Shown here in pieces: positions 46,464 through 56,069 of a stretch of DNA of 64,000 bases (positions are counted from its first letter, which is position 1; the number at the start of each line of letters is the position of its first letter). Where the stretch lies: contig NZ_AUEP01000010.1 in assembly GCF_000426045.1 (NCBI RefSeq), positions 62,001 to 126,000 of the forward strand. Direction: 5' to 3'. The translations under genes were made by a program, and so were the position numbers. The notes beneath the pieces are model-generated. The model saw nothing but the letters and a program-made list of their open reading frames with translations. It was not told where the DNA came from and did no database searches. This stretch comes from Marmoricola sp. URHB0036 (GTDB lineage Bacteria; Actinomycetota; Actinomycetes; Propionibacteriales; Nocardioidaceae).

Positions 46464-47810
46464 ATGGACATCGACGAGCTGCGTGCGCGGGTGACCGCCG
46501 AGCTGCCCCGCATCCGCCAGGACCTCGAGGACCTGGTGCGGATCGAGTCGGTCAGCGCCGACCCTGCCCGCGCCGCCGAGGTGCAGCGCAGTGCGGAGGC
46601 GGTGGCCACCCTGTTCAGCGCAGAAGGCTTCGAGGACGTGCAGGTCGTCAGCGCCCGCGACGACGGGCGAGCCCCGGCCGTGATCGCCCGCAAGCCCGCG
46701 CCCGACGGGAAGCCGACGGTGCTGCTCTACGCCCACCACGACGTCCAGCCCGAGAACGACCACGCCGAGTGGGACTCTCCTCCGTTCGAGCCGACCGAGC
46801 GCGACGGCCGTCTCTACGGTCGTGGCGCGGCCGACGACAAGGCCGGGATCGTCGCCCACCTCGGCGCCGTCCGGGCGCTGGGCGAGGACCTCGGCGTCGG
46901 GGTGACGATGTTCATCGAGGGCGAGGAGGAGGTCGGCAGCGACACCCTGGCCGACCTGCTGGCCGAGCACCGCGAGACCCTGGCCGCCGACGTCATCGTG
47001 ATCGCCGACAGCGGCAACTGGGACATCGGCGTACCCGCCCTCACCACCAGCCTCCGCGGGCTGGTGCGCGTCGACGTCGGCGTGCGGACACTGACCCACG
47101 CCGTGCACTCCGGCATGTGGGGCGGGCTGGTGCCGGATGCCCTGATGACGCTCACCCGCCTGCTCACCACGTTGTACGACGAGGACGGGTCGGTGGCCGT
47201 CGCCGGGCTGCACACCGGCACTGCAGCCGACGTCGACTACCCGGCCGACCGACTTCGGGCCGAGTCCGGCATCGCCCCGGGGGTCGGCTTCATCGGCCAC
47301 GGCTCGGTCGTCGAGCGGCTCTGGGCCCAGCCCTCGCTGACCATCACCGGTCTCGACGCCCCCAAGGTCGACGGCGCCAGCAACACCCTGACCGCCTCCG
47401 CCCGCGCCAAGCTCTCCCTCCGGATCGCTCCGGGCGACACCACCGAGAACGCCCTCGACTGCCTGCGAGCCCACCTCGAGCAGCACGTCCCGTTCGGGGC
47501 CGAGCTCAGCTTCGAGCTCGTCGACACCGGTGAGGCGACCCAGATCGACGCCACCGGTCCGGCGTACGACGCGGCCCGCAAGGCCTTCACCGACGCCTGG
47601 GACGGCGTCCAGCCGATCGACATGGGAGTCGGCGGGTCCATCCCGTTCATCGCCGAGTTTCTGGAGAGCTTCCCCCGGGCGAGCGTGCTGGTCACCGGGG
47701 TCGAGGATCCCGACACCCGCGCCCACGGCGCCAACGAGGGCCTGCATCTCGCGGAGTTCGAACGTGTCTGTCTGGCCGAGGCCTTCCTCCTGTCCAACCT
47801 CGCGGACTGA
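46464..47810 (+). CDS. M20-family dipeptidase
   Basis: 448-residue di-zinc metallopeptidase. Metal and catalytic motifs in order: LLYAHHDVQP (His, catalytic Asp), GRGAADDKAG (bridging Asp), FIEGEEEVGS (catalytic Glu and ligand Glu), VIADSGNW, and a late GANEGLHLAEFE. A lid domain lies in the middle (about 185-310). This group (ArgE/DapE/CPG2 superfamily, peptidase M20A) cleaves dipeptides or acyl amino acids; the specific substrate is open. Leaderless promoter. Confidence 0.9.
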   Translation: MDIDELRARVTAELPRIRQDLEDLVRIESVSADPARAAEVQRSAEAVATLFSAEGFEDVQVVSARDDGRAPAVIARKPAPDGKPTVLLYAHHDVQPENDHAEWDSPPFEPTERDGRLYGRGAADDKAGIVAHLGAVRALGEDLGVGVTMFIEGEEEVGSDTLADLLAEHRETLAADVIVIADSGNWDIGVPALTTSLRGLVRVDVGVRTLTHAVHSGMWGGLVPDALMTLTRLLTTLYDEDGSVAVAGLHTGTAADVDYPADRLRAESGIAPGVGFIGHGSVVERLWAQPSLTITGLDAPKVDGASNTLTASARAKLSLRIAPGDTTENALDCLRAHLEQHVPFGAELSFELVDTGEATQIDATGPAYDAARKAFTDAWDGVQPIDMGVGGSIPFIAEFLESFPRASVLVTGVEDPDTRAHGANEGLHLAEFERVCLAEAFLLSNLAD

Positions 47811-47822
47811 GCGGAGGACGAC

Positions 47823-48608
47823 ATGCCGCTCTCCACCGACGAGGTCCTCGAGCTGATGCAGTCCGTCGCGGCCGAGGTCATCACGCCACGGTTCCGGTCG
47901 CTCGCGGCGTCGGAGATCGACGAGAAGCGACCGGGCGACCTCGTCACGGTGGCCGACCACGAGGCCGAGGAGCTGATCACCAAGGCGCTGCTCGAGGCCT
48001 ACCCGGACGCCGTCGTGCTCGGCGAGGAGGCCTTCGCGACGGCACCCGAGCTGATGGAGCAGTTCCGCGCTGCCGACCACGGCTTCACCGTCGACCCGGT
48101 CGACGGCACCAAGAACTTCGTCAACGGGTCGAAGGACCACGCCGTGATGATCGCGGAGGTGATCGACGGCGAGACGGTGCGCGGCTGGATCTGGCAGCCG
48201 GAGCACGAGATGGCCTGGGTGGCCGAGCAGGGTGGCGGCGTACGACGCAACGGCGAGGTGGTGCGTCGCGAACCCGCCGGCGACCAGCCGCAGGGAGCCA
48301 CCTCGATCTGGTCACGTCGCGGCCGCCAGCCGGTCGGCCTGCCGAAGCTGATCGGCACCTGGGTCTGCTGCGGGGTCGACTACCCGAAGCTGATCGAGGG
48401 CGAGGCCGACTACGTCCTCTACGGCCACACCAATCCCTGGGACCACCTGCCCGGCACCCTGATGGTGCGCGAGGCCGGAGGCGCGGCCTCGCACCGCGAC
48501 GGGACGCCCTACACCGCCAGGTCGGGTGCCCCCGGCCTGGTCGTCGCCGCCGACCCGGTCACCGTGGAGCGTGCCCGCGAGGCCTGCGCCGACCTCTGGC
48601 CGCGCTGA
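47823..48608 (+). CDS. inositol monophosphatase-family phosphatase
   Basis: 261-residue Mg-dependent phosphatase of the IMPase/CysQ/HisN group. Metal motifs: GEEAF (Glu), DPVDGTKNFVNG (Asp-x-Val-Asp-Gly-Thr) and a C-terminal WDHLPGTLMVREAGG (Asp). The conventional WDxAAG becomes WDHLPG, and inositol versus histidinol or sulfonucleotide specificity cannot be told. GGAGG lies 7-8 nt before the ATG. It follows the M20 gene by 12 bp, so they probably form one transcript. Confidence 0.9.
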   Translation: MPLSTDEVLELMQSVAAEVITPRFRSLAASEIDEKRPGDLVTVADHEAEELITKALLEAYPDAVVLGEEAFATAPELMEQFRAADHGFTVDPVDGTKNFVNGSKDHAVMIAEVIDGETVRGWIWQPEHEMAWVAEQGGGVRRNGEVVRREPAGDQPQGATSIWSRRGRQPVGLPKLIGTWVCCGVDYPKLIEGEADYVLYGHTNPWDHLPGTLMVREAGGAASHRDGTPYTARSGAPGLVVAADPVTVERAREACADLWPR

Positions 48609-48727
48609 GGGAAGCGCCAGTCCGACAAATCTGGACGTCTCAGGTGGTTTCGGGTTCAACGTCGCCCGGGTAACGTCTCCGGTGGCGGTGGTCGACCCTC
48701 GGGAGCGGGTGGATCGGCGTCGGGGGA

Positions 48728-48747
48728 GGGAGGCTCGGGAGCCTCCC
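48728..48747. terminator. hairpin upstream of the molybdenum hydroxylase gene
   Basis: GGGAGGCTC-GG-GAGCCTCCC, perfect nine-base arms. It lies in the 167-bp gap after the phosphatase gene, 28 nt before iorB, and could be a terminator or a leader structure. Confidence 0.4.
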
Positions 48748-48775
48748 GGGCCGCAGCACATCGAGAGGACGCTGC

Positions 48776-51133
48776 GTGACCCTCACCCCATCGACCCCGG
48801 ACACGTCCGGGGACGTCTCCGGTCGGCCCGACCAGCCCCGCCAGGGCTCCGGAGTCAGTCGCCGCGGCTTCCTCGGCTACGTCATCGGCGCCTCGACCCT
48901 CGTCGTGGCCGTCGACCTCGGCAGCATGGCCCCTGCCTTCGGTGCCGTGCCCTCCCCGCCGCAGATCGCCGAGGGCTACGACCTCGAGGACGCGCAGACC
49001 GACGCCGCGCGTCCGACGGCGCAGCTGATCACCATCACGGTCAACAAGGACGGCACCGCCTCGTTCGCGCTGCCGCGCATGGAGGTCGGCCAGGGCATCA
49101 CCACCTCGACCGCGATGATCATCGCCGAGGAGCTCGACCTGCCGGTCGAGAAGGTGCACGTCACCCTGGCGCCGGCCCGTCCCGAGCTGATGCTCAACCA
49201 GCTCACCGGCGGCTCCAACACCACCGTCTCGACGTACACCCCGATCCGGGTGGCCGCGGCCATCGCGAAGGGCGCCCTGCTCGAGGCCGCGGCCATCGAG
49301 CTGGGCTCGGCGGTCGCGCTGTTGAAGTCGAAGAACGGTGTCGTCACCGCACCCGACGGCTCCTCGGCGACGTACGGCGACCTCGCCGAGAAGGCAGCCT
49401 CCCCGACCACCAGGACGGTCGACGTCCAGCTCAAGGGCCGGGACTCCTTCGCCGTCATCGGCACGTCGCACAACCGGGTCGACGCCCGCGACATCGTGAC
49501 GGGGCAGAAGAAGTTCGCCATGGACCTCCAGGTCCCCGACGCGATGCCGACGATGGTGTGCCGCGCGCCCACCCTGAACGGCACCCCGAAGCGCCTGCGC
49601 AACGAGGCCGCTGTGCTCGCGATGCCCGGCGTCACCGACGTCGCCCTGATCGCGACCGGCATCGCGGTCCGGGCCCGGACCTTCGGCCAGTGCATCGACG
49701 CCATCCGCGCCATGGACGTCGACTGGAACCCGGGGACCGTCGAGGGCGAGTCCGACGACACCATCCTGGCCAAGGTGCGCAAGGCGGAGCTGCCGCTGGC
49801 GGTGCCCAAGGTGCCGGTGCTGGCCAAGACGGTCGAGGCCGACTTCACCTTCATGTTCCGCAGCAGTGCCGCGCTCGAGCCCTACTGCGCCGTCGCCGAC
49901 GTGCGTGCCGACCACGCCACCGTGTGGGCCGGGCTGAAGGTCCCGATCGTGGCCCAGATGGACATCGCCCAGGCCGTCGGCCTGCCCAAGGAGAAGGTGA
50001 CCGTCAACGTCGTCACCGGCGGCGGGTCGTTCGGTCACAAGCTGTTCCCCGACCACGCGGTCGAGGCGGCCCGGGCCTCGAAGGCGATCGGCAAGCCGGT
50101 CCGGCTGATGTGGCACCGTGCCGACGAGCCGCGCCAGGGCCGGGTGCACCCGATGTGCACCTCACGCATCCGGGCGACGTACCTCGCCGGTCAGGTGCTC
50201 AGCTTCGAGCAGCGCCACACCAGCGTCGCCACCGACTTCAGCCACGGCTTCGGCGAGATGATCACCGCGCTGGGTGGGCGGCTGCCCGGCGGACTCGGCA
50301 ACCAGACCTACGCCGAGGTGATCTTCAACCTCACCCAGGAGCTGCCCTACAACTTCGGCGCGGTCACCCAGGTGATCAACGAGACCGAGCGCCGGTTCAA
50401 CACCGGCAGCATGCGCAACATCTACTCACCCGACGTACGCGTGGCCAACGAGCTCGTCATCGACCAGCTGGCCCGGGCGATGGGCAAGGACCCCCTCGCG
50501 TTCCGGCTGGCGTTCCTGAAGGACGAGCGGGTGAAGGCGGTGCTCCGCAAGGCGGCCGAGGTCGGCGACTGGGGCAAGACGATGGCCCCGGGCACGTCCC
50601 AGGGGATCTCGTTGCACAAGGAGTACAAGGGCGCCACGGCCTGCGTCGTGGAGATCGACTGCCGGCCGGAGACGGTCAATCGCAAGGTCCGCGACGGCGT
50701 CACCGGCCCGCGGGTCACCCGGGCCACGGTCGCAGTGGACGCGGGTCTGGTGATCAACCCGAACGGTTTGAAGGCCCAGATGATGGGTGGCTTCTCCGAC
50801 GGGATGGCGCTCACCCTGACCAGCAGCGTGCACCTCCGCGACGGCCACTTCCTCGAGGCCAGCTGGGACAACTACTTCTACACACGGCAGTGGAACGTCC
50901 CGCACGACTTCGAGGCCGTCATCGTCGACTCGGGCTCCGACCAGCCCGGCGGCGCCGGAGAGGCAGGCGTGGCGGCTTCGGCCGCAGCGGTCGCCTGCGC
51001 GTTCGCCCGGGCCACCGGGAAGGTGCCGACCAGGTTCCCGATCAACCACGACGACCCGTTGGCCTTCGAGGTCAAGAGCTTCGTGCCCCCCGTACCCGCG
51101 TCCCCCACCGACGGCCTGAGCCACACCTACTGA
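48776..51133 (+). CDS. Tat-exported molybdenum hydroxylase large subunit (IorB-like)
   Basis: 785-residue molybdopterin-dependent oxidoreductase of the xanthine dehydrogenase/isoquinoline 1-oxidoreductase beta-subunit type. Twin arginines (R29, R30) in SRRGFLGYVIG followed by a hydrophobic stretch indicate Tat export. GGGSFGHKLFPDHAVEAA is the cofactor-binding stretch; the C-terminal GGAGEAGVA carries the active-site Glu. It hydroxylates heteroaromatics or aldehydes. Together with the downstream 2Fe-2S subunit (9 bp on) it makes the two-subunit enzyme; no FAD subunit or dedicated chaperone gene is visible nearby. Confidence 0.88.
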   Translation: MTLTPSTPDTSGDVSGRPDQPRQGSGVSRRGFLGYVIGASTLVVAVDLGSMAPAFGAVPSPPQIAEGYDLEDAQTDAARPTAQLITITVNKDGTASFALPRMEVGQGITTSTAMIIAEELDLPVEKVHVTLAPARPELMLNQLTGGSNTTVSTYTPIRVAAAIAKGALLEAAAIELGSAVALLKSKNGVVTAPDGSSATYGDLAEKAASPTTRTVDVQLKGRDSFAVIGTSHNRVDARDIVTGQKKFAMDLQVPDAMPTMVCRAPTLNGTPKRLRNEAAVLAMPGVTDVALIATGIAVRARTFGQCIDAIRAMDVDWNPGTVEGESDDTILAKVRKAELPLAVPKVPVLAKTVEADFTFMFRSSAALEPYCAVADVRADHATVWAGLKVPIVAQMDIAQAVGLPKEKVTVNVVTGGGSFGHKLFPDHAVEAARASKAIGKPVRLMWHRADEPRQGRVHPMCTSRIRATYLAGQVLSFEQRHTSVATDFSHGFGEMITALGGRLPGGLGNQTYAEVIFNLTQELPYNFGAVTQVINETERRFNTGSMRNIYSPDVRVANELVIDQLARAMGKDPLAFRLAFLKDERVKAVLRKAAEVGDWGKTMAPGTSQGISLHKEYKGATACVVEIDCRPETVNRKVRDGVTGPRVTRATVAVDAGLVINPNGLKAQMMGGFSDGMALTLTSSVHLRDGHFLEASWDNYFYTRQWNVPHDFEAVIVDSGSDQPGGAGEAGVAASAAAVACAFARATGKVPTRFPINHDDPLAFEVKSFVPPVPASPTDGLSHTY

Positions 51134-51142
51134 GGACACGAC

Positions 51143-51619
51143 ATGCCGAAGCACACCTTCATCCTCAACGGGAAGTCGACGACCGTCGACGTGGACGACG
51201 ACGTCCGCCTGCTCTGGGTCATCCGCGACATCGTCGGGCTCACCGGCCCGAAGTACGGCTGCGGCATCAACGTCTGCAAGGCCTGTACGTCGCACCTCAA
51301 CGGCAAGGCCTTCAACCCCTGCTCGGTGCGCGTGGCCGACATCTCGGAGACCGACGAGGTCACCACGATCGAGGGGCTGGCCGACACCGCCGACGGTGAC
51401 CTGCACCCGATGCAACAGGCGTGGCTGGAGTACGACGTGGCCCAGTGCGGCTACTGCCAGCCCGGCCAGATCATGGCTGCTGTCGCCACCGTCAGGAAGG
51501 CCCGGGCCGAGGGGCACGAGGTCAGCGACGCCGATCTCGACGAGATCCGCAACGTCTGCCGGTGCGGCACCTACTCCCGGATCCGTGAGGCGATCAAGGC
51601 AGGGGCCAAGGACATGTGA
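51143..51619 (+). CDS. 2Fe-2S small subunit (IorA-like)
   Basis: 158 residues with both [2Fe-2S] clusters of the xanthine oxidase family: plant-type Cys40, 45, 48, 60 (CGINVCKAC...C) and helical-domain Cys102, 105, 139, 141 (CGYC...CRC). It passes electrons from the molybdenum centre to an external acceptor, probably a cytochrome c in the IorAB type. It lacks its own signal and would be exported with the Tat-bearing large subunit. Its stop codon is inside a long hairpin. Confidence 0.92.
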   Translation: MPKHTFILNGKSTTVDVDDDVRLLWVIRDIVGLTGPKYGCGINVCKACTSHLNGKAFNPCSVRVADISETDEVTTIEGLADTADGDLHPMQQAWLEYDVAQCGYCQPGQIMAAVATVRKARAEGHEVSDADLDEIRNVCRCGTYSRIREAIKAGAKDM

Positions 51620-51683
51620 GTCGGGGGCGGGTGACCACCAGGGCAACCGGGGGGACCCTGGTCGGACCCGCCCCCGACTCACA
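51615..51683 (+). terminator. 69-nt hairpin overlapping the iorA-type stop codon
   Basis: Perfect 18-base arms (51615-51632 and 51666-51683, starting TGTGAGTCGG) enclose a second hairpin with CCAGGG/CCCTGG and GACC/GGTC stems. The left arm includes the TGA stop. Probably a terminator before purF. Confidence 0.65.
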
Positions 51684-51728
51684 GGAGCGACACCCCGGAC
51701 GGCGGTACGTCGCTCCTTCAGCGGCACG

Positions 51729-51734
51729 TACACT
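51729..51734 (+). promoter_or_regulatory. leaderless -10 (TACACT) for purF
   Basis: TACACT ends 7 nt before the purF GTG at 51742, just after the 69-nt hairpin. Confidence 0.55.
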
Positions 51735-51741
51735 CGGCCGC

Positions 51742-53301
51742 GTGGCCAGCAACGCTCGCCGTCCCGGAGACGGCCGCCTGACGCATGACCTCGACCCCCA
51801 CGACCGCGGACCCCAGGACGCCTGTGGCGTCTTCGGTGTCTGGGCCCCCGGCGAAGACGTCGCCAAGCTCACCTACTTCGGTCTCTACGCCCTCCAGCAC
51901 CGTGGCCAGGAGTCGGCCGGCATCTCGGTCAGCAACGGCCGCCAGATCCTGGTCTACAAGGACATGGGCCTGGTCTCTCAGGTGTTCGACGAGTCCACCC
52001 TGGAGGCCCTCAAGGGCCACCTCGCGGTGGGTCACTCGCGCTACTCCACGACCGGGGCCAGTACCTGGCACAACGCCCAGCCGACCTTCCGGCCCACCGC
52101 CGACGGCTCGATCGCGCTGGCCCACAACGGCAACCTGACCAACACCCGCGACCTCCAGCAGATGGTCGCCGACCTCCCGGTGGACACCGAGCTCGACTTC
52201 GGCGCCCGCAAGCTCGAGACCAGCACCAACGACACCTCCCTGGTCACCGCCCTCCTGGCCGTGCATCCCGACACCTCGCTCGAGGAGCGCGCCGTCGAGC
52301 TGCTTCCCAGGCTGCAGGGTGCCTACTCCTTCGTCTGGATGGACGAGTCCACGCTGTACGCCGCCCGCGACCCCCAGGGCATCCGGCCGCTCGTGCTCGG
52401 CCGACTCGAGCGGGGCTGGGTGGTGGCGAGCGAGACGGCTGCCCTCGACATCGTGGGTGCGTCGTACATCCGTGAGATCGAGCCGGGCGAGATGATCGCC
52501 GTCGACGAGCAGGGCCTGCGCAGCCGCATCTTCGCCAAGCCCGAGCCCAAGGGCTGCCTGTTCGAGTTCGTCTACCTCGCCCGGCCCGACACCCTGATCT
52601 CCGGCCAGCGCATCCACAGCGTGCGCGTGGAGATCGGGCGACGCCTGGCCAAGGACTACCCCGCCGACGCCGATCTCGTCATCCCTGTGCCGGAGTCCGG
52701 CACCCCCGCCGCCATCGGGTACGCCGAGGCCAGCGGCATCCCCTACGGCACCGGCCTGGTGAAGAACTCCTACGTCGGGCGCACCTTCATCCAGCCCAGC
52801 CAGACGATCCGCCAGCTCGGCATCCGGCTCAAGCTCAACCCGCTGCGTGACGTGATCGAGGGCAAGCGGCTGGTCGTCGTCGACGACTCGATCGTGCGCG
52901 GCAACACCCAGCGCGCCCTGGTCCGGATGCTCCGTGAGGCAGGTGCCCGCGAGGTCCACGTGCGCATCTCCAGCCCCCCGGTGAAGTGGCCCTGCTTCTA
53001 CGGCATCGACTTCGCCACCCGCGCCGAGCTGATCGCCAACGGCCTGTCCACCGAGGAGATCTGCAACTCCATCGGCGCCGACTCCCTGGCCTACATCTCC
53101 CTGGAGCAGCTGGTCGAGGCGACCTCGGTGCCCTCCGACAGCCTGTGCCGCGCCTGCTTCGACGGCGTCTACCCGGTCAAGCTGCCCGAGCCGGAGTTCC
53201 TCGGCAAGCACCTGCTCGAGATGGCACCGCTGATCGAGGCCGAGGGCCTGGCGACCTCGCTGGCCGGCGGCGGCGCCGTCGACGCGCTCGACCGCCCATG
53301 A
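51742..53301 (+). CDS. purF: amidophosphoribosyltransferase
   Basis: First committed purine step: PRPP plus glutamine to phosphoribosylamine. 519 residues. Cys28 in QDACGVFG is the N-terminal nucleophile after removal of a 27-residue propeptide; the PRPP loop is RLVVVDDSIVRGNT; C-terminal cysteines (WPCFYGID, DSLCRACFDG) fit the 4Fe-4S cluster type. Start GTG 51742 set by the leaderless hexamer. It overlaps purM by 4 bp (ATGA). Confidence 0.97.
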   Translation: MASNARRPGDGRLTHDLDPHDRGPQDACGVFGVWAPGEDVAKLTYFGLYALQHRGQESAGISVSNGRQILVYKDMGLVSQVFDESTLEALKGHLAVGHSRYSTTGASTWHNAQPTFRPTADGSIALAHNGNLTNTRDLQQMVADLPVDTELDFGARKLETSTNDTSLVTALLAVHPDTSLEERAVELLPRLQGAYSFVWMDESTLYAARDPQGIRPLVLGRLERGWVVASETAALDIVGASYIREIEPGEMIAVDEQGLRSRIFAKPEPKGCLFEFVYLARPDTLISGQRIHSVRVEIGRRLAKDYPADADLVIPVPESGTPAAIGYAEASGIPYGTGLVKNSYVGRTFIQPSQTIRQLGIRLKLNPLRDVIEGKRLVVVDDSIVRGNTQRALVRMLREAGAREVHVRISSPPVKWPCFYGIDFATRAELIANGLSTEEICNSIGADSLAYISLEQLVEATSVPSDSLCRACFDGVYPVKLPEPEFLGKHLLEMAPLIEAEGLATSLAGGGAVDALDRP

Positions 53302-54374
53302 GCCAGCCCAGCTCCGGAGCCACCTACGAGGCGGCCGGCGTCTCGATCGAGGCCGGCGACAAGGCCGTCGAGCTGATGCGCGTCTGGGTCGACAAGGCCC
53401 GGCGCCCCGAGATGGTCGGCGGCATCGGCGGCTTCGCCGGGCTGTTCGACGCCAGTGCGCTCAAGGCCTACGAGCGCCCGCTGCTGGCCAGCTCGGCCGA
53501 CGGCGTCGGCACCAAGGTGGCGATCGCGCAGGCGCTCGACAAGCACGACACGATCGGGTTCGACCTCGTCGGCATGCTCGTCGACGACCTCGTCGTCTGC
53601 GGTGCCGAGCCGCTCTTCCTGACCGACTACATCGCCACCGGCCGCGTCGTCCCCGAACGGATCGCGGCCATCGTCAAGGGCATCGCCGAGGCGTGCGTCA
53701 CCGCCGGGTGCGCGCTCGTGGGCGGCGAGACCGCCGAGCACCCCGGACTGCTGGAGCCCGACGAGTACGACGTGGCCGGCTCCACCACCGGTGTGGTCGA
53801 GGCCAGCCAGCTCCTAGGCCCCGGTCGCGTCCGCCCCGGGGACGTGGTGATCGCGATGGCCTCGAGCGGGCTGCACGCCAACGGCTACTCCCTGGTGCGC
53901 CACGTCCTGCTCGAGCAGGGGGGGCGGCGGCTCGACGAGCACGTCGACGACCTCGGCCGCACGCTCGGGGAGGAGCTCCTCGAGCCGACCCGGATCTATG
54001 CCAAGGCCTGCCTCGACCTGGCCAAGCACACCGAGACGCACGCGATGTCGCACATCACCGGAGGTGGTCTGGCGGCGAACCTCGAGCGGGTGCTTCCGGT
54101 CGAGCTCACCGCCTCCATCGACCGGTCCAGCTGGTCGCTGCCACCCGTCTTCGGCCTCGTAGCCGAGACCGGAGGGGTGGCCCGCGAGGACCTCGAGAAG
54201 ACCCTGAACTGCGGCGTCGGGATGGTCTCCCTGACCGCGGCCGCCGATGCCGATCGAGCGGTCTCGGTGCTCGCCGGCTTCGGCATCGACGCCTGGGTGG
54301 CCGGCCTCGTCACCGAGGCGACCGCGGGCGACGGCGGGCGGGTCACGCTGCACGGCGATCACTCCCGGCACTGA
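53298..54374 (+). CDS. purM: AIR synthetase
   Basis: Cyclises FGAM to aminoimidazole ribonucleotide with ATP. 358 residues. Family signatures: SSADGVGTKVAIA, FDLVGMLVDDLVVCGAEPLFLTDYIA, VGGETAEHPGL and MSHITGGGLAANLERVLP. Translationally coupled to purF, the only tight pur pair besides purS-purQ. A 145-bp gap follows, holding no gene. Confidence 0.97.
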   Translation: MSQPSSGATYEAAGVSIEAGDKAVELMRVWVDKARRPEMVGGIGGFAGLFDASALKAYERPLLASSADGVGTKVAIAQALDKHDTIGFDLVGMLVDDLVVCGAEPLFLTDYIATGRVVPERIAAIVKGIAEACVTAGCALVGGETAEHPGLLEPDEYDVAGSTTGVVEASQLLGPGRVRPGDVVIAMASSGLHANGYSLVRHVLLEQGGRRLDEHVDDLGRTLGEELLEPTRIYAKACLDLAKHTETHAMSHITGGGLAANLERVLPVELTASIDRSSWSLPPVFGLVAETGGVAREDLEKTLNCGVGMVSLTAAADADRAVSVLAGFGIDAWVAGLVTEATAGDGGRVTLHGDHSRH

Positions 54375-54519
54375 CCCGTAGATCAGCGCGGATCCGGCGC
54401 GTCCAAGTTGGCGGGCCGACGTGCGGGAATCACCACTCGCCAGTTAGGGTTGACCCACGAACAGTTAACTCAGACCGGCAGGCCAAGCGCTGCCGGCCAA
54501 ACGTGCGAGGGGGCCACCC

Positions 54520-54720
54520 ATGGGGCGCGGCCGTGCAAAGGCGAAGCAGACCAAGGTTGCTCGCGATCTGAAGTACCGCACTCACGAGACGGACTTCGCA
54601 TCGCTGGCCCAGGAGCTGCACGGAGACGAGTCGACCCAGGCCGAGAAGCCTGAGCCAGTCGACGACTCTGACGAGTACGACAAGTGGTCGGACTACTCCG
54701 ACTCCTCCTCACGCGACTGA
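54520..54720 (+). CDS. DUF3073 small protein
   Basis: 66 residues of the actinobacterial DUF3073 family, function unknown. The basic N-terminus MGRGRAKAKQTKVARDLKY and THETDFASLAQELHG are nearly invariant in the family; the C-terminus is acidic and Ser/Asp-rich. The basic head suggests nucleic acid binding. GAGGGGG precedes the ATG. It stands alone, convergent with an amino-acid dehydrogenase gene. Confidence 0.92.
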   Translation: MGRGRAKAKQTKVARDLKYRTHETDFASLAQELHGDESTQAEKPEPVDDSDEYDKWSDYSDSSSRD

Positions 54721-54765
54721 TCCTGGTCGCGACGGCTGACTGACCCGGCCCCCACGTGGGCCTGC

Positions 54766-55857
54766 TCAGGGCAGCCAGATCCCGCGGTCGCCGTCGGCGC
54801 GCGCGGCGTCTGCCATCCGCTGCTCGGCGATCCGGTCGGCGGCCACCGCAGGCGGCACGCCCTCGGCGTCGGCGAGCGCGAAGACCTCGCGCGTGGTGTC
54901 CAGGATGAGTGTCGCGCGGGCGTGAGCCCGCTCGAAGTCGAAGCCGTGCAGCTCGTCGGCGACCTGGATCAGCCCGCCGGCGTTGACCACGTAGTCGGGG
55001 GCGTACAGGATGCCGGCGTCGGCCAGCTGCTTCTCCACGCCGGGGTGCGCGAGCTGGTTGTTCGCCGCCCCGCACACGACCCTGGCCCGCAGCGTCGCCA
55101 CGACGTCGTCGGTGAGGGCGTCGCCGAGCGCGCACGGCGAGTAGACGTCGATCGGCTCGGCGACCAGCGCGTCGGTGTCGGCCACCGCCCGGACCTCGGG
55201 GTGCTCCTCCAGGATCCGCGCCACGGCCGGTGAGTAGACGTCGGAGATGACGACCCGGGCGCCGTCCTCGAGCAGGTGGCCCACGAGGTGCCGCCCGACC
55301 TTGCCGACGCCGGCGACGCCGACGGTCCGCCCGGCGAGCGTGGGTGCGCCCCAGGTGGCTTCCGCGGCGGCGCGCATGCCCTGGAACACGCCGTACGCCG
55401 TGAGCACTGAGCTGTCGCCGGCGCCACCCTGCGCGACCGTGCGACCGGTCACGAAGCGGCTCTCCTCGGCGATGACGTCCATGTCCTCGGAGTAGGTCCC
55501 CACGTCGCAGGCGGTGTAGTAGCGCCCGTTCAGCGACTGCACGAACCGCCCGTAGGCGTGCAGCAGGGCGGGGCTCTTGTCGGTGAGCGGGTCACCGAGG
55601 ATGACGGCCTTGCCGCCGCCGAGGTCGAGCCCGGCCATCGCGGCCTTGTAGGACATGCCGCGGGAGAGGTTCAGCACGTCGCGCAGGGCGTCGGCGTCGC
55701 TGGCGTAGGAGTGGAAGCGGGTGCCACCCAGTGCGGGGCCGCGGGCGGTGGAGTGGATGGCGATGTAGGCGCGGAGTCCGCTGCGCTCGTCCGAGCAGGC
55801 GACGACCTGCTCGTGCCCGTCGAGATCGTCGAACGAGGGGTACTGCTCTGGGGCCAC
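54766..55857 (-). CDS. Leu/Val-type amino-acid dehydrogenase
   Basis: 363-residue NAD-dependent dehydrogenase that interconverts branched-chain amino acids and 2-oxo acids (Glu/Leu/Phe/Val group; valine dehydrogenase Vdh in Streptomyces is the nearest match). The catalytic lysine is in [10 protein letters not shown], and the Rossmann loop is [17 protein letters not shown] start. In streptomycetes this reaction feeds branched-chain acyl-CoA synthesis. It is divergent from bldC across 212 bp. Confidence 0.9.
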   Translation of the reverse strand: MAPEQYPSFDDLDGHEQVVACSDERSGLRAYIAIHSTARGPALGGTRFHSYASDADALRDVLNLSRGMSYKAAMAGLDLGGGKAVILGDPLTDKSPALLHAYGRFVQSLNGRYYTACDVGTYSEDMDVIAEESRFVTGRTVAQGGAGDSSVLTAYGVFQGMRAAAEATWGAPTLAGRTVGVAGVGKVGRHLVGHLLEDGARVVISDVYSPAVARILEEHPEVRAVADTDALVAEPIDVYSPCALGDALTDDVVATLRARVVCGAANNQLAHPGVEKQLADAGILYAPDYVVNAGGLIQVADELHGFDFERAHARATLILDTTREVFALADAEGVPPAVAADRIAEQRMADAARADGDRGIWLP

Positions 55858-56069
55858 GGTGGTGGACCTTTCTGTTTTGTCGCACTTGGGGTGATTGCAC
55901 GACTTTGTCGTCCTGGCAAGGGTGGACCTGGACTGGTCTAGACTACAACGACCGTTTTACGGCCGTTTTCAAGAATCCGGACATATCAGGTTTCGGGCGA
56001 TCAAGCCCGGTGGCACACTTCCAGAAGAGCAAAGAGCTCCGAGTCACAGCATCACTTAAGGGGAGCGCC

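Noticed and set aside
41955-48206. A 2083-codon open frame on the minus strand
   Set aside because: It is antisense to purL, the MFS gene, the M20 gene and others that have strong family motifs. Long antisense frames arise from GC-rich third positions; its sequence is low-complexity (Asp/Val/Gly/Arg-rich) and shows no domain.
54375-54519. A structured RNA or gene between purM and the DUF3073 gene
   Set aside because: No conserved motif, strong stem or open frame; only scattered promoter-like hexamers are seen.
55876-55910. TTTGTCG direct repeat (28 bp apart) upstream of the amino-acid dehydrogenase gene as an operator
   Set aside because: Short, loosely spaced, and not on one helix face; too weak to call.
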